Positions 50,701-55,845 of a stretch of DNA of 64,000 nt are shown piece after piece (positions within the stretch are counted from its first letter, which is position 1; every line of letters begins with the position of its first letter). Location: contig OU452222.1 in the NCBI GenBank assembly GCA_911728455.2, positions 20,780,559-20,844,558 on the forward strand. The letters are read 5' to 3'. The notes beneath the pieces were generated by a model. That model saw only the letters and a program-made list of their open reading frames with translations, made no database searches and had not been told where the DNA came from. The translations under genes and the position numbers were made by a program. Origin of the DNA: Marthasterias glacialis. Lineage: Eukaryota; Echinodermata; Asteroidea; Forcipulatida; Asteriidae.

Positions 50701-51716
50701 TGGAACAGAAGGACAAAGGTCTGGAATGGGGGATTACAAAAATACTACTGCACACTAGCCAAAAATTGGCGATATATTGAGCGCCATCTGTCCTCTTTGT
50801 GTAGGTGAAACGAAGCATTACGAAGGCGTGTGCGTGCTCTGCACATTCACCAATTTTACACAATGGCACGATTTAACGCCACCCAAAGAATATTTTCGTG
50901 GATGCCCATCAGCCGGCACCTACTGGTCACAGAAAAGTACTGGGCTGGATTTTATAAAGAGCTAAGATTGATATCAAGATGTGTATGAATATTGTAAAAC
51001 AAAATCCCTGACAATTCATAAATCTGTATTTTTTTTCTCCTTATTTTCGTTGCCATCATGACACTTAATTGAATTTCCACATGTTGGTCAGATGGTGTGT
51101 TTATTGGAAACTAAAGGATTTACTTGCATTACATGTAACTCTTCCAAGATTCCACTATGTAAAGTCATTTTAAGTTACCCACAGAATGAATTTAAACTAT
51201 ATTCACGTGACTTGGCTATCTCAACCAATCATGCTTGGGTTTCTTTTCCTTGGATTATTAGAATATAAATGTGTTTTTTTGCTCATCCAGTCTGTTACTT
51301 CCTATTGATTTCCAGAATTCTGTATTGACCCATTTCACCCAACATTTCATCATAACAATAATCTTGGTTGCACCATGTTGGGAATCAATGTCCATGTGTT
51401 TTAGGTGACGCGGTGTTTACACGCTTGCCTGTTGACTTCCAAAATGGTGAGTGTGGCACAATCGCAGCGTGTGACTTTCGTGCAAAGGTCAATACATTTA
51501 GATATACAAAAAGCCAGTAGGAAAATGAAAAGAGTTTGGACTGTTCAATATTAGGCCACATAGAGTTGGCTATATTTTCATTCAGGTGTCCACAACAGAC
51601 CTTTCAGGAAAATTAACTAGCCACTAATGCATTTCTTCTCCTTTTTTCATTCCTTTTTTTCTGTCCACAGAACATTAGATTCCAAAAAGAGCAAAACTAA
51701 AAAGACCATATTTTGA
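3284..51716 (+). CDS. SEPTIN7: Septin-7-like GTPase, 5'-partial, ten exons visible
   Basis: Septins are filament-forming GTPases that assemble into hetero-oligomers at the cell cortex, cleavage furrow and cilium base; SEPT7 is the obligate end or bridging subunit. Joined exons: 3284-3390, 13450-13550, 14573-14707, 24067-24184, 24848-24943, 39576-39672, 40078-40237, 48273-48420, 50088-50221, 51671-51716. The sum is 1142 nt: 2 nt of a split Gly codon, 379 codons, and stop TGA at 51714. Visible motifs in order are G1 GESGLGKS, G3 DTPG, G4 AKAD, the septin unique element ([13 protein letters not shown] to NVHYENYR), a charged coiled coil ([19 protein letters not shown]) and a lysine-rich tail ending TIF. 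The unique element and coiled coil match SEPT7 better than the SEPT2 or SEPT6 groups as I know them. The polybasic N-terminus expected before the P-loop lies upstream of the window. Human SEPT7 has about 437 residues, so roughly 55-60 are missing. Confidence 0.96.
3415..3660 (+). mobile_element. CAGGGCTTGAA-type MITE
   Basis: GGGCTTGAAGT..., CTTGGCCAGTAA, TTTTTCCAAACA and GGGTCCAGTGAAAG recur in the same order at 6663 and 47540. It lies immediately after the first visible septin exon. Confidence 0.55.
4605..5202. mobile_element. MITE with AAGCCGCGTTCGCATT ends, interrupted
   Basis: The left end AAGCCGCGTTCGCATTG is the inverted repeat of the right end CAATGCGAACACGGCTT. It is split by a second MITE at 4878-5033; without the insert it is about 440 bp. 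No open frame. Confidence 0.7.
4878..5033. mobile_element. Palindromic MITE inside the 4605 element
   Basis: The 156-bp element runs ACCTGGGTTCGATTTCACAA to TGACCCCAGGT with inner arms around TAAGATNNATCTTA. It is flanked by TAGTTTG (4871-4877) and TAGTTTA (5034-5040), a likely target-site duplication. It is closely related in reverse orientation to 63762-63917. Confidence 0.78.
6663..6930 (+). mobile_element. CAGGGCTTGAA-type MITE
   Basis: It begins GAGGGCTTGAATTTTTCAC and ends TTTTGAGCCCTGCAG, so the ends form a short inverted repeat. It shares GGCCAGT, TCTTGTGTTTTTC and GGTCCAGTAAAAAAGG with related copies. Confidence 0.6.
8655..9040 (-). mobile_element. CAGGGCTTGAA-type MITE (reverse)
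   Basis: It starts GCAGGGCTCAAATG and ends GCAGATTTCAAGCCCTGC. The inner GACACAAGACCACC and TCCAGTAGTGAG are the reverse complement of family sequence. Confidence 0.55.
9129..9490. mobile_element. 360-bp palindromic MITE, copy 1
   Basis: Left arm TTTGAATAATGTCTGGTACA...ACCACTTAAATTTGAA is inverted at the right as TTCAAATTTAAGTGGTAA...TGTACCAGACAATATTCAAA. The middle holds CCATTGTGCCATACACATTC. Copies at 32092 and 55483. Confidence 0.75.
10012..10342 (+). mobile_element. MITE of the GTCAAAGACC family, diverged
   Basis: It shares AACCTGTGAAAATGTCAGCTC, CTTCAGGCAGAAATATTTCA and CTTTAAACCATGTTAG with 58051-58565. Confidence 0.6.
11781..12060 (+). mobile_element. SINE with tRNA-Leu-like head
   Basis: It has an A box TGGCCGAGCGGTTTAG and a B box GGGTTCGAATCCC about 50 nt apart, followed by CTTGTGTCCTTGAGCAAGAC, a non-tRNA body and an A-rich tail (AAATAAAAAAAATAAAAAAT). 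The head resembles tRNA-Leu but lacks a complete cloverleaf, so this is a SINE and not a tRNA gene. Confidence 0.75.
12170..12265 (+). other. CpG-richer patch in intron
   Basis: CCCCGCCC, TTCGCGAG, CTTCGCGGAA and ACGTACGCGAG cluster within about 60 nt of an otherwise CpG-poor intron. It could be a repeat terminus or a regulatory element; no function can be assigned. Confidence 0.3.
13450..13550 (+). CDS. SEPTIN7: Septin-7 exon: G3 region
   Basis: Acceptor TTTTCCATAG|GTTGAA; donor AACTG|GTGAGT. Phase 0 in, phase 2 out. It encodes [13 protein letters not shown], which contains the G3 (switch II) DTPG motif coordinating Mg2+ and gamma-phosphate, and ends in NSN plus TG of a split Cys codon. Confidence 0.96.
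13699..13871. mobile_element. CAGGCCT MITE, copy 1
   Basis: The ends CAGGCCTCAATCTTAAG and TTAAGATCAAGGCCTG are inverted repeats. The middle AAGTTGGTAGTGACACTGCA recurs at 40543. Confidence 0.75.
14190..14342 (-). mobile_element. SINE, related to the one at 11781 (reverse)
   Basis: On the minus strand GAGTTCGAGTCCCGGTCTTG is followed by ACACCTGTGTCCTTGAACAA, the same B box and tail junction as at 11781. Confidence 0.65.
14573..14707 (+). CDS. SEPTIN7: Septin-7 exon: WQP to APSGHG
   Basis: Acceptor TTGTGATTCAG|TTGGCA; donor CATGG|GTAGGT. The first T completes Cys (TG|T), then [21 protein letters not shown] and [12 protein letters not shown] follow, a highly conserved septin block. It exits with GG, completed as Gly by the next exon. 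Confidence 0.96.
15408..15660 (+). mobile_element. tRNA-derived SINE, second type
   Basis: GGGTGGCTAATGCGTAAAGC (A box) and CCCTGGTTCGATCCCTGG (B box) open a roughly 250-bp element with a distinct body (CTGCGGACCCTCTGG, CGTTGCCGCGTCC). Only one copy here. Confidence 0.6.
16302..17260. mobile_element. CAGGCCTTGAA MITE interrupted by another element
   Basis: The left part begins CAGGCCTTGAACTTCGATC and the right end reads AAATCGAGGCCTG, its inverted repeat. The two are separated by an 800-bp insert. A related left end reappears at 63912-64000 (AGGCCTGATTGCTTCG, CTCTTGAAAGGGCAAGGG). Confidence 0.62.
16432..17229. mobile_element. 800-bp DNA element with GCAATAGAC ends
   Basis: The left GCAATAGACCGATTGCGCGA and the right end (reverse complement GCAATAGACTGATTGCGCGA) are terminal inverted repeats, both followed by GTCACGTGACCCC. 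It contains a 148-codon frame (16917-17363) that runs past its end and looks like chance. No transposase domain, so non-autonomous. Confidence 0.78.
18451..18771. mobile_element. ATAGACCATG MITE, copy 1
   Basis: TATAGACCATGTGACCTGTG at the left and GGTGACTTGGTCTATA at the right are inverted ends. The middle holds GGACTTCCTGCAGGTACAAT and TGCCTGCCAGAAAATGC. Confidence 0.72.
19175..19640 (+). mobile_element. Long-TIR element, copy A
   Basis: TTCATTTCACCTACAAAAAG, TTTGTTCCAAGAAGAGGATT, GAATTTGACATTTTCTCGGT, TTGGCATTGTCAAGTCAGGG and AAGAATCCCCCAGGGGGACG follow the right half of the element at 30455. Confidence 0.7.
19705..19815 (+). mobile_element. SINE 3' fragment (ATCTGCTCTAGAA type)
   Basis: GTCTGTGGATTTTG, CACTCGGAAAGCACTGAG and CACATCAGTGTACAATG match the tail of the full copy that follows at 19870; the head is missing. 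Confidence 0.55.
19870..20040 (+). mobile_element. SINE (ATCTGCTCTAGAA type), copy
   Basis: AGTGTAGTGGTTAAGACATC (A box), GTCAGAATCCCACCCGAG (B box), then ATATGCCTGTGGGTTTTTCC and AACACATCGGTGTA. The most abundant SINE here, with relatives at 21971, 34243, 45501, 46102-46403 and 56356-56661. Confidence 0.7.
20248..20616. mobile_element. MITE with TTAAAGGTA ends
   Basis: TTAAAGGTAGAACACAGGAT on the left and ATCCTATATTTTACCTTTAA on the right form a roughly 20-bp terminal inverted repeat around 369 bp. CTTCTAACANAACT occurs on both sides of the element (about 20219 and 20640). Confidence 0.72.
21971..22155 (+). mobile_element. SINE (ATCTGCTCTAGAA type), copy
   Basis: GCTCGGTGGTCTATTGGTAA (A box), TGAATCCCACCCGAG (B box), ACACATCGCTGTATGGG. 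It ends directly against the octamer microsatellite at 22161. Confidence 0.7.
22161..22325 (+). repeat. (ACTATTTT)n octamer microsatellite
   Basis: About 20 tandem copies of ACTATTTT with a run of GCTATTTT variants in the centre. It abuts the SINE at 21971-22155, suggesting growth from the SINE tail. Confidence 0.95.
22423..22719 (+). mobile_element. hAT-like MITE, copy 2
   Basis: Shares GGGTTCTCCCCAGG, CTATGGGGCATTCTGGACCC, GCACACTGAATTG and GCGCGTATCGGCCC with the copy at 1249, in the same order. The right end is diverged. Confidence 0.7.
22906..23250. mobile_element. ATAGACCATG MITE, copy 2
   Basis: TATAGACCGTGTAACC, CTGAACTTCCTGCGATACAA, CTTGCCTGCAAGGAAATTCC and CTTTGTAAACAAGG match copy 1 in order. 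Confidence 0.7.
24067..24184 (+). CDS. SEPTIN7: Septin-7 exon: G4 AKAD
   Basis: Acceptor CTTTGTGCAG|ATTAAA; donor AAAAGG|GTCAGT. It encodes [13 protein letters not shown], then [16 protein letters not shown], which holds the guanine-specificity motif AKAD. It ends in phase 0. The reading frame runs open into the intron until 24344, but that extension resembles no septin. Confidence 0.96.
24185..24847 (+). other. Septin-7 intron, 0.66 kb
   Basis: No repeat family recognised. Around 24620-24725 it has an inverted CCAAT box (ATTGG), a CTATATAG and, 60 nt later, an ATG; see findings. Confidence 0.85.
24848..24943 (+). CDS. SEPTIN7: Septin-7 exon: acidic loop
   Basis: Acceptor CTGTTAACAG|ATTATG; donor CCCATG|GTGAGT. 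Thirty-two codons, phase 0 at both ends. It encodes [14 protein letters not shown] followed by a lysine-rich stretch, matching the acidic EFP-D/E loop of SEPT7. Length to the following ERVPFAVVG exon equals that of human SEPT7, so no exon is missing between them. Confidence 0.95.
25703..25823. mobile_element. MITE fragment of the GGCCCAATTTCATAAA family
   Basis: GGTTACCAGCCAAAAAATCA, TGTGACTGGTTTCCTGCTTA and ATGAAATTGGGCC at the right end. Confidence 0.55.
25872..26024. repeat. Foldback repeat, about 150 bp
   Basis: TTGCACGCTGTGATGGGGT on the left is mirrored by ACCCCATCACACAGCGTGC on the right, with a second palindrome GGGTGCCAATGGCACCC inside. Confidence 0.75.
26244..26263. repeat. Perfect 20-bp palindrome
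   Basis: ATGTACCCCATGGGGTACAT reads identically on both strands. Confidence 0.95.
27420..27915 (+). repeat. C-rich, G-poor strand-asymmetric block
   Basis: About 500 bp dominated by CCCT and CCCC words (such as TACCCCTGCCC repeated at about 27460 and 27810-27835), with few G on this strand. Probably a decayed minisatellite. The proline/serine-rich frames it produces (27510, 27764) are compositional artefacts. Confidence 0.7.
30236..30453 (-). mobile_element. tRNA-derived SINE, third type (reverse)
   Basis: Minus strand: GTTGGCTCAGTGGATTC (A box), CAGGTTCGAATCCCGG (B box), then GCGTGGGTTTTCCC and TTTTCCTCCCAC, a tail motif widespread in animal SINEs. Confidence 0.65.
30455..31072. mobile_element. 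Long-TIR non-autonomous DNA element, full copy
   Basis: The left arm (CCATCCCCCTGGCGGGATTC, GAGAAAATGTCAATTTC) and the right arm (GAATTTGACATTTTCTCGGT, GGGGGATGGGAC) are imperfect inverted repeats of about 180 bp. The middle carries CTCTTCTTGGAACAAGAGAA. The 207-codon frame across it is not gene-like. Confidence 0.72.
32092..32415. mobile_element. Palindromic MITE, copy 2
   Basis: GCCATTTGCGAGTTAGATTT on the left is mirrored by AAATCTAACGTGCAATGGC on the right. It shares CTGGTACCATTGTGCCATAC with copy 1. Confidence 0.75.
32714..32775 (+). repeat. (AT)n then (AAAT)n microsatellite
   Basis: About 13 AT units followed by imperfect AAAT/AAATAAAT units. Confidence 0.9.
34243..34410 (+). mobile_element. 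SINE (ATCTGCTCTAGAA type), best-preserved copy
   Basis: GCTCTAGTGGTTAATACACC, then TGGGTTCGAATCCCACCCG, an intact consensus B box, and GTATGCCTGTGGACTTTTTT. Confidence 0.75.
34822..34985. repeat. Near-perfect foldback with 75-bp arms
   Basis: The left arm GGGAATAACAGTGCGAGGAC... through GCTGTTAACGACC is repeated inverted (GGTCGTTAACAGC ... GTCCTCGCACTGTTATTCCC) with only a few mismatches and a loop of about 14 nt (centred on AAGCCGGAGGCGC). Confidence 0.92.
35219..35500 (-). mobile_element. hAT-like MITE, copy 3 (reverse)
   Basis: It begins CCTGGGTTCTCC and AAGCTAGCGTATC, and ends near ATTTCTCCAGG: the reverse-complement arrangement of the copy at 1249, more diverged. Confidence 0.6.
36538..36664. 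mobile_element. MITE fragment of the GGCCCAATTTCATAAA family
   Basis: GTTACCAGCCAAAATACCAT, TGTGACTGGTATCCTGCTCA, GCTTAGCAGAATATTGTTAA, AATTTGGCCC. Confidence 0.58.
37434..37724. mobile_element. GGCCCAATTTCATAAA MITE, 290 bp
   Basis: GGGCCCAATTTCATAAAGAT at the left; CTTGCAGACTTTATGAAATT at the right. Internal repeated TAAGCA and TGCTTA words give a strong palindromic structure. Confidence 0.65.
38280..38640 (+). repeat. Diverged repeat with a 160-bp periodic unit
   Basis: TGCCTGTTTGAAGTCTTGTA (38330) recurs as TGCCTGTTTGAAGTCTCGTT (38489), each followed by CCAAAAG and TTTTCAAAA, then AAGCCCAAGC-type words also seen reversed at 57425-57655. Confidence 0.55.
39576..39672 (+). CDS. SEPTIN7: Septin-7 exon: start of septin unique element
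   Basis: Acceptor TGTGTTACAG|GAACGA; donor GCTGAAG|GTAGAC. Phase 0 in, phase 1 out. It encodes [11 protein letters not shown] and [15 protein letters not shown], the diagnostic opening of the septin unique element, which forms the G-interface. Confidence 0.97.
39673..40077 (+). other. Septin-7 intron, 0.4 kb
   Basis: A short GT-AG intron ending CTCCTCTCCTAG. No repeat identified with confidence. Confidence 0.92.
40078..40237 (+). CDS. SEPTIN7: Septin-7 exon: septin unique element
   Basis: Acceptor CTCTCCTAG|TTGAAA; donor TCAAA|GTAAGT. It encodes [28 protein letters not shown] and VHYENYR, the most conserved septin segment, then a less conserved AGDSKKAS linker. It exits in phase 2 with AA. 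Confidence 0.97.
40543..40720. mobile_element. CAGGCCT MITE, copy 2
   Basis: CAGGCCTCGATCTTAA to TTAAGATCAAGGCCTG. Nearly collinear with 13699-13871 in the same orientation (AACGGGGGCAGGCCT, GGCCAAGTTGGTAGTGACAG). Confidence 0.78.
40838..41004. mobile_element. GGCCCAATTTCATAAA MITE, complete
   Basis: GGCCCAATTGCATAAAGCTG and CAGCTTTATGAAATTGTGCC are the inverted ends; GGTTACCAGCCAAAGAGCCA and GACTGGTGCCCTGCTGG inside. Confidence 0.72.
41629..41649 (+). CDS. SEPTIN7: Candidate 21-nt cassette microexon of septin-7
   Basis: A pyrimidine-rich TGCTTTGTTTTGTTGCAG precedes and GTGAGA follows a 21-nt segment that enters and leaves in phase 2, exactly the phase of the flanking exons. Inclusion would replace Lys at the junction by Asn-ELAGDQ-Arg, adding seven residues to the variable linker between the unique element and the coiled coil. 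It has no in-frame stop. This linker differs in length and sequence among SEPT7 proteins. The call is inference from splice signals and phase only; AG...GT pairs this close also occur by chance. Confidence 0.35.
42575..42716 (+). mobile_element. CAGGCCT-related MITE
   Basis: GAGAGGGCTATGCCATTTTC, GGGAAACTTTTGAAGGGGCA and CACCAAGGCCAAGACCAGG are mirrored in the reverse copy at 44456. Confidence 0.6.
44456..44606 (-). mobile_element. CAGGCCT-related MITE (reverse)
   Basis: GCCTGGAGGCCATGGCCTC, TTGGCCTTGGTGCCCCTTC, TGGCCTTGCCCTCTCAAAC and the end TTCAAGACCTG are the reverse complement of 42575-42716. Confidence 0.62.
45501..45675 (-). mobile_element. SINE (ATCTGCTCTAGAA type), reverse copy
   Basis: On the + strand it reads TTCCTGAGTCCTGTGGAATA, then CTCGGATGGGATTAAAACC and CTAGAGCAGATAGATGTCC, the reverse complement of the family. 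Confidence 0.7.
45752..45833. repeat. Foldback related to the one at 34822
   Basis: GGTCTTAAACAGCCGTTTAA and TTAAACAGCCGTTTAAGACC are inverted arms around GGCAGGGTCGTGG-type sequence. It is preceded by AGGGAATAAAACAGTG, like the AGGGAATAACAGTG at 34821. Confidence 0.8.
46102..46403. mobile_element. Two SINEs in opposite orientation
   Basis: A reverse 3' fragment (46102-46188, ATACACTGATGTGTGTTAAG) precedes a forward copy (about 46215-46403, TCTAGTAATAAGACATCTTC, GTGTTCAAATTCC). The order suggests insertion near an older copy or a head-to-head pair that has lost part of the left member. Confidence 0.65.
46690..46967. mobile_element. ATAGACCATG MITE, copy 3 (left end diverged)
   Basis: TTTATACACAGCTCAGTGGA, ATTATGATACAAAATTTG, TGCCTGCCTGGAAATGCGCC and TTTTTGTAAACAAAGTGACC. 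It abuts the ACCTGGGG MITE at 46967, so a junction or insertion removed its terminus. Confidence 0.62.
46967..47092. mobile_element. Palindromic MITE with triplicated internal unit
   Basis: The ends ACCTGGGGTGGGTTTCACAA and TTTGTGAAATCCACACCAGGT match the ACCTGGG...TTTCACAAAG ends of the 4878 family. The middle is a tandem GACTAGTCCTAACTTAG unit of about 18 bp repeated roughly three times, then an inverted version. Confidence 0.7.
47540..47972 (+). mobile_element. CAGGGCTTGAA-type MITE, partly duplicated
   Basis: Two consecutive family-like units (from 47544 and 47696) share AGCAGGRCCTTGAT and TTCCAAACA, then CTGGTCCAGTGACGGG and TTGAAATCGAAGCCCTG at the right end. Confidence 0.5.
48273..48420 (+). 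CDS. SEPTIN7: Septin-7 exon: coiled coil, first half
   Basis: Acceptor CATACAG|GGTTGC; donor AAGGAG|GTTGGT, a weak donor with T at +3. It encodes [19 protein letters not shown] and [15 protein letters not shown], the charged heptad region through which SEPT7 pairs with other septins. The junction E|L aligns with the same position in human SEPT7, which supports the weak donor. Confidence 0.95.
48421..50087 (+). other. Septin-7 intron, 1.7 kb
   Basis: AT-rich. No repeat family or exon recognised; short open frames here are not supported as coding. Confidence 0.85.
50088..50221 (+). CDS. SEPTIN7: Septin-7 exon: coiled coil, second half
   Basis: Acceptor GTTTACGTAG|CTTCAT; donor TCCAA|GTATGT. 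It encodes [18 protein letters not shown] and [10 protein letters not shown], continuing the coiled coil, and exits in phase 2. Confidence 0.95.
50222..51670 (+). other. Septin-7 intron, 1.45 kb
   Basis: It holds a reverse copy of the long-TIR element (50340-50870) and, at 50942-50975, a MITE end fragment (GAGCTAAGATTGAT). The rest is AT-rich. Confidence 0.87.
50340..50870 (-). mobile_element. Long-TIR element, copy C (reverse)
   Basis: GGAATTGCCGGAATCATTTT, CCAAGAGAACAAAGATTCTC, CACTTCTTGGAACAGAAGGA and GTGTAGGTGAAACGAAGC are the reverse complement of copy A, including its left extension. Confidence 0.7.
51671..51716 (+). CDS. SEPTIN7: Septin-7 terminal exon and stop
   Basis: Acceptor TCTGTCCACAG|AACATT. 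The first A completes Lys; then [14 protein letters not shown] and TGA at 51714-51716. The basic tail ending in -IF matches the end of vertebrate SEPT7. Confidence 0.95.
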
Positions 51717-52341
51717 GACAGCTGTTATGTTAATAATGTGCACACGGAATGGACTGCCATAATGTACGTCATCACAGCTCCATGCGTATCTCAAAAAAAA
51801 CAAAAAAAAACACCCTCAGCATTACCCTTGATGGTTCATCGAGCACCTACTCCCCTACCCTCATCTCAAGTCCATCATTCCTGGGTGTGTCTCCCCGTTG
51901 AGTACTACACCTGACCCTCATCCCGGACCAAAGCGTACGGAGACATGTTGCTTAACTCGTCATGTCGTGACACTAGAAACATTTGTGTTGAGGAGCTCCG
52001 CTGGGATTTTTCGGAGTGAATTCCAAAGTACATGTTGCTACTGCTGAAAGCTCCCTGTATTGTACATATCATTTTGATTTCTCGTGTTTGATCCAACAGA
52101 CGATTTATCCAAAGTGTACACCCCTGTTTACACTTTGGAAAACCATAAGATATACTCAAAACAAGATGCAACAATTTATGTAGTGAATGTGAGCAGATTG
52201 CAAAGCGAAGAATCTTCTTTGTTTTTGGCAGAGTTGAAGAGCTGGTCGTTTAAGCTGGTTGACTTTGTTGCATTCAGCTTGCTTTGCATTCCTCTGACGT
52301 TGAATTAAGCCATAGTCAGCAGGGTCCAAACAAAACTGCAT

Positions 52342-52668
52342 ATAGACCATGTCACCTTATTTACAAAATGAGTGACGTTGTGTATTCCAGGGTGTTTTCT
52401 GGCAAGCAAAATACTACATTGGTCATTATGACAAATTTTACATTTTGTATCGTGATTGCAACATAAAATCAAGAATGGTAAAAGAAACGAACAGCTTGTG
52501 AGATGTGCCCTCTTTCTTTACATCAAAAGTTGAGAAAAAAAATTGTGTGCTGCAATCTCCATTAGATATAAGATTTATTTTTCCTCCATTGAGCTTCGAC
52601 AGTTGTGCCAGTAGGAAGGTTAGGCTCTGTGGCTCTTTTTTAAACATGTGATGTGACATGGTCAACTA
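52342..52668. mobile_element. ATAGACCATG MITE, copy 4, in septin-7 3' UTR region
   Basis: ATAGACCATGTCACC, GGCAAGCAAAATACTACATT, GGTCATTATGACAAATTTTA and TGACATGGTCA: the reverse-oriented form of the family. Confidence 0.68.
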
Positions 52669-53575
52669 GTTTTCGGTGTAAAGTGATCAAGAATGAATAT
52701 TTCAATAATATGAAACTTTGAAGAAGAAAAAAGTCACAGGTAATGTTTATTATTTCTAATTACCTCGATGGAGTTTGACTTTGGTGCTGTCTGTCTGTCT
52801 GGAGAACAGATTCAAAGCAGTCATTCAATTATGTGTTACAGTTATGTTTGTATTTTATACAGATATTTTTGTTTTGTTTTGTTGTTTTGCCATGCGTTTA
52901 TTTTGTACTAAAACAAATATTTTTAGCTGCAACAAATTTTGTGCATCAGGTAACTAGTGCTTTAAACTAAAGTGCATTTATTATTTTTTTGGTTGATGTT
53001 GAGTATCATAAAAAAAAGGTTTAAGCTTCTACTTCTACCACTTTCATTAACCCAAACTCCCTAGAGTGATCTACATGGATCCTTTCTCACTCTGACAAAA
53101 TCCAACACCATTATGGTGTTACTCAACACTCAACACCAAACTCTGGTTATGGTGGTATGCCCAATCTCGATGTAAAGCATGGTCAGTTTTCTGGTTCAGT
53201 AATCAGTATAACGGAATCAAACAAAACATGCAGTTGGATTTTGTTGGCTCGGGGTGGTTAGGGTTAGGCTGTTAAGCAGAAAATACACCTTACCATAGAG
53301 TTAGCGGGGCACCAGTCCAACCAGTTTACTTAGTATTTTAACAGGTAATCTGTTCCATGCTTAGCAAGATTTTCTGTGCTTAGCCGATTTTGAGCATAGA
53401 CTCCGTTTGGAAGTTTGTCTCAGTTAAGTTAACGTACATGTATACCCAGATTGGGATGGACTGGGCCTGGGTGACAATTGGCCCTCACTATGTGTTATCA
53501 ACAAAGTATTGTGATACCTACAACTGTTCCATGTCTGTTTAAAATCTGTTTCACATGTAGACAGCATGTTTAAAT

Positions 53576-53581
53576 AATAAA
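53576..53581 (+). promoter_or_regulatory. Candidate polyadenylation signal AATAAA
   Basis: First AATAAA on the + strand after the septin stop, about 1.86 kb downstream of it. AATAAA hexamers are frequent in AT-rich DNA, so the assignment is tentative. Confidence 0.3.
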
Positions 53582-54279
53582 TACTGTACATTTAGTATGC
53601 TCTATGGGCTGGATGCCAAATTATCCTGATCTGAACCAATTGGTACCCTGCCATTTTAACTAAAGGTGTACAACTCGTGTATCGACTGTTTATCACTAAA
53701 TATTATGGCTCCCTCTGTTGGTAGTTTCATAAAAAAAACTAATGTTAGTCAAGTCACAGGGTTCATGTAGCTTTTATATATTTCCTTTGTAAGCTTGATG
53801 TTAATTTCATTTTGTTTTTATTTTTTATTTAAACAAAATCAATATTCATGATTCATTTTAATCATAAAGAGACATATGAAATCTCTGCCATATATCTTTA
53901 TACAACAAACCTATCAATCAAAATGATGTATAAATATAATAAAACAACTTATTTAATTCATATATTGATATTAATATAGTATTTGGGTTGCGGCAGTTTA
54001 ATAGTTAGGGTTAACTTTTTTTTTTTTTTTTTTCTTCTATTTTTTTTTTTAATTTACTAAACTGTGACCTGCTGTCTGATGTCTGATTTCCAATTCGGTA
54101 AGGGTTATCTTCTAGGATTTTGGTTAAACATGGTTCGCTGTACTATACTTCCAGGGAAAATACTAATGTTTGAAGATTACGATCTTCTTTTCTCATATAC
54201 TGGTCAACTCGTTCTGACAAACTCTTCAAGTTATACTAAAAGTTTTTTTTTAAGTTTGGTATATGAAGCATGCAGCCTA

Positions 54280-54545
54280 CATCAGTAATTGTCAAAGACC
54301 AGTATCCGCACTCCATGTGACCCAACATAAACATGAAATAAACCTGCAAACCTTCTGAGCTTGATCAGTCATCGGAGTCCTGAGAAAATAGTGAAAAACT
54401 TCAGCACTGTTTGCAAACATCAGATTTCAGAGATCAATAATAATTGTTTTACTCATTTCTCAAAAACTGTAGCAATTCATTTGTTCACGGGAAGTTTTCC
54501 ACCATGACTATCTTTATACCATGTAAGTTATGTGTAAATCTATGA
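54280..54545 (+). mobile_element. MITE of the GTCAAAGACC family
   Basis: TAATTGTCAAAGACCAGTAT, GTGACCCAACATAAACATGA, GATCAGTCATCGGAGTCC and TCATTTCTCAAAAACTG appear in the same order as at 58051. Confidence 0.65.
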
Positions 54546-54649
54546 TCTAGTTATACTTTCAATCTTGTCAGTGTTATAATGCACATATACTTTAATACCA
54601 ACAGGAATGCCATAAATTCAGATCTTTAGAAGTGGGCCTTTGTTGTTTA

Positions 54650-54855
54650 AAATGCATCTGGGCAAATTTCATGAAGCCGCTAAGCAGTAAAATTTGGTTA
54701 TCAAAGAAAAAAGCTTGTTTAGCAAAAGCAGGTTACCAGCCAAACCGTCATGTACATGTAGTGCATAGTAGTTATGACTGGTACTACGCTTATTTCTGCT
54801 TAGCCTTCATGCAAGTTTTTTGCTTACTAATTTTATTATATTAAATGGGGCCCAT
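54650..54855. mobile_element. GGCCCAATTTCATAAA-family MITE
   Basis: GGGCAAATTTCATGAAGCCG at the left, AGGTTACCAGCCAAACCGTC and ATGACTGGTACTACGCTTAT inside, AAATGGGGCCC at the right. Confidence 0.62.
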
Positions 54856-55482
54856 TTTTCAATCTGAAGATCTGCTTGGTAGACACTGATGCAATAATAG
54901 CTTTTTTGCTTAGCGTACTTAAACAAGCTGCCAATCAAAGTTTGTAGGTACAAAGCTCAAGTCATTTGCCCAGACTGATACATTTTAAAGTCTTTGTCAA
55001 ACTTGTGAACTCCTGTCAAGATTTAATAGGCTAAAAGACACATTAGGTTTTTTGAAAATGCTGATAGTGGGTTTTTACCAAAACATTAATTTTTGTATTT
55101 TTTTTGTAAATTTGTTTTCTGTTTACTTAAATTTATTTAGCCGTTTAATTTACTCTAGTTATAAAATGCAACTGAAAGAGACTGGCAATGATTAAGTGAG
55201 ATTTGAGGCTTTTGCACGATGGAAAGTGTCCAAGGTTTACAACATTGCAATAGCAAGCGCTGCTTCAACTCATCTGCAGATATTGAATACATGCGTCATT
55301 ATTGATCAATTGCATTGCAAGCATGGCGAAGACTTGGATGGGAGGAAACACCAAATCCTACTGTTATTTTATGTGTGTAAATGATGGTGATATCAACAGA
55401 TTGTGGGAATAGTCCATCTGTGAGAGATTATGTCATCATGAATTTTACACCTTTTTGGATTTTACAATACTTAGGTAAGAAG

Positions 55483-55845
55483 CCATTTGCGAGTTAGATT
55501 TGAACAATAATACCAGGTACAATGCCGTGCTCATTCACAAGTGAATGCTACATTTAAATTCCTCAGACTATATCCAGCGTTACTGTGTCAAATGGTTAGG
55601 GGCAAGCTTTTTCTTAGTTACACAAGAGACGACAAACACCCATACACAATTCTCAATGAAATGTGTGGCACAATGATACCAGCCTTTGCTGATCATGTTA
55701 CGAAGCTTGCAGTGCAAAAGCTTACTTCGAATCATGTGACATAGCGACACCGGAACAGTCTGAGGAATTCAGATGTAGCATTAATGTGTGACTAAAAAAG
55801 GCTTTATACCAGACATCATTTAAATCTTACTTGCAAATGGGTTCT
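55483..55845. mobile_element. Palindromic MITE, copy 3
   Basis: GCCATTTGCGAGTTAGATTT on the left and AAATCTTACTTGCAAATGG on the right. The middle segment lies in inverse orientation relative to copies 1 and 2 (GTGTGGCACAATGATACC). Confidence 0.72.

Larger units (their letters stand above)
51717..53600 (+). other. Probable septin-7 3' UTR
   Basis: The sequence after the stop has no coding signal. The first canonical AATAAA is at 53576-53581, with others at 53938-53943 and 57929-57934, so the polyadenylation site cannot be fixed. A MITE (52342-52668) would lie within this UTR. The end shown assumes use of the first signal. Confidence 0.35.
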
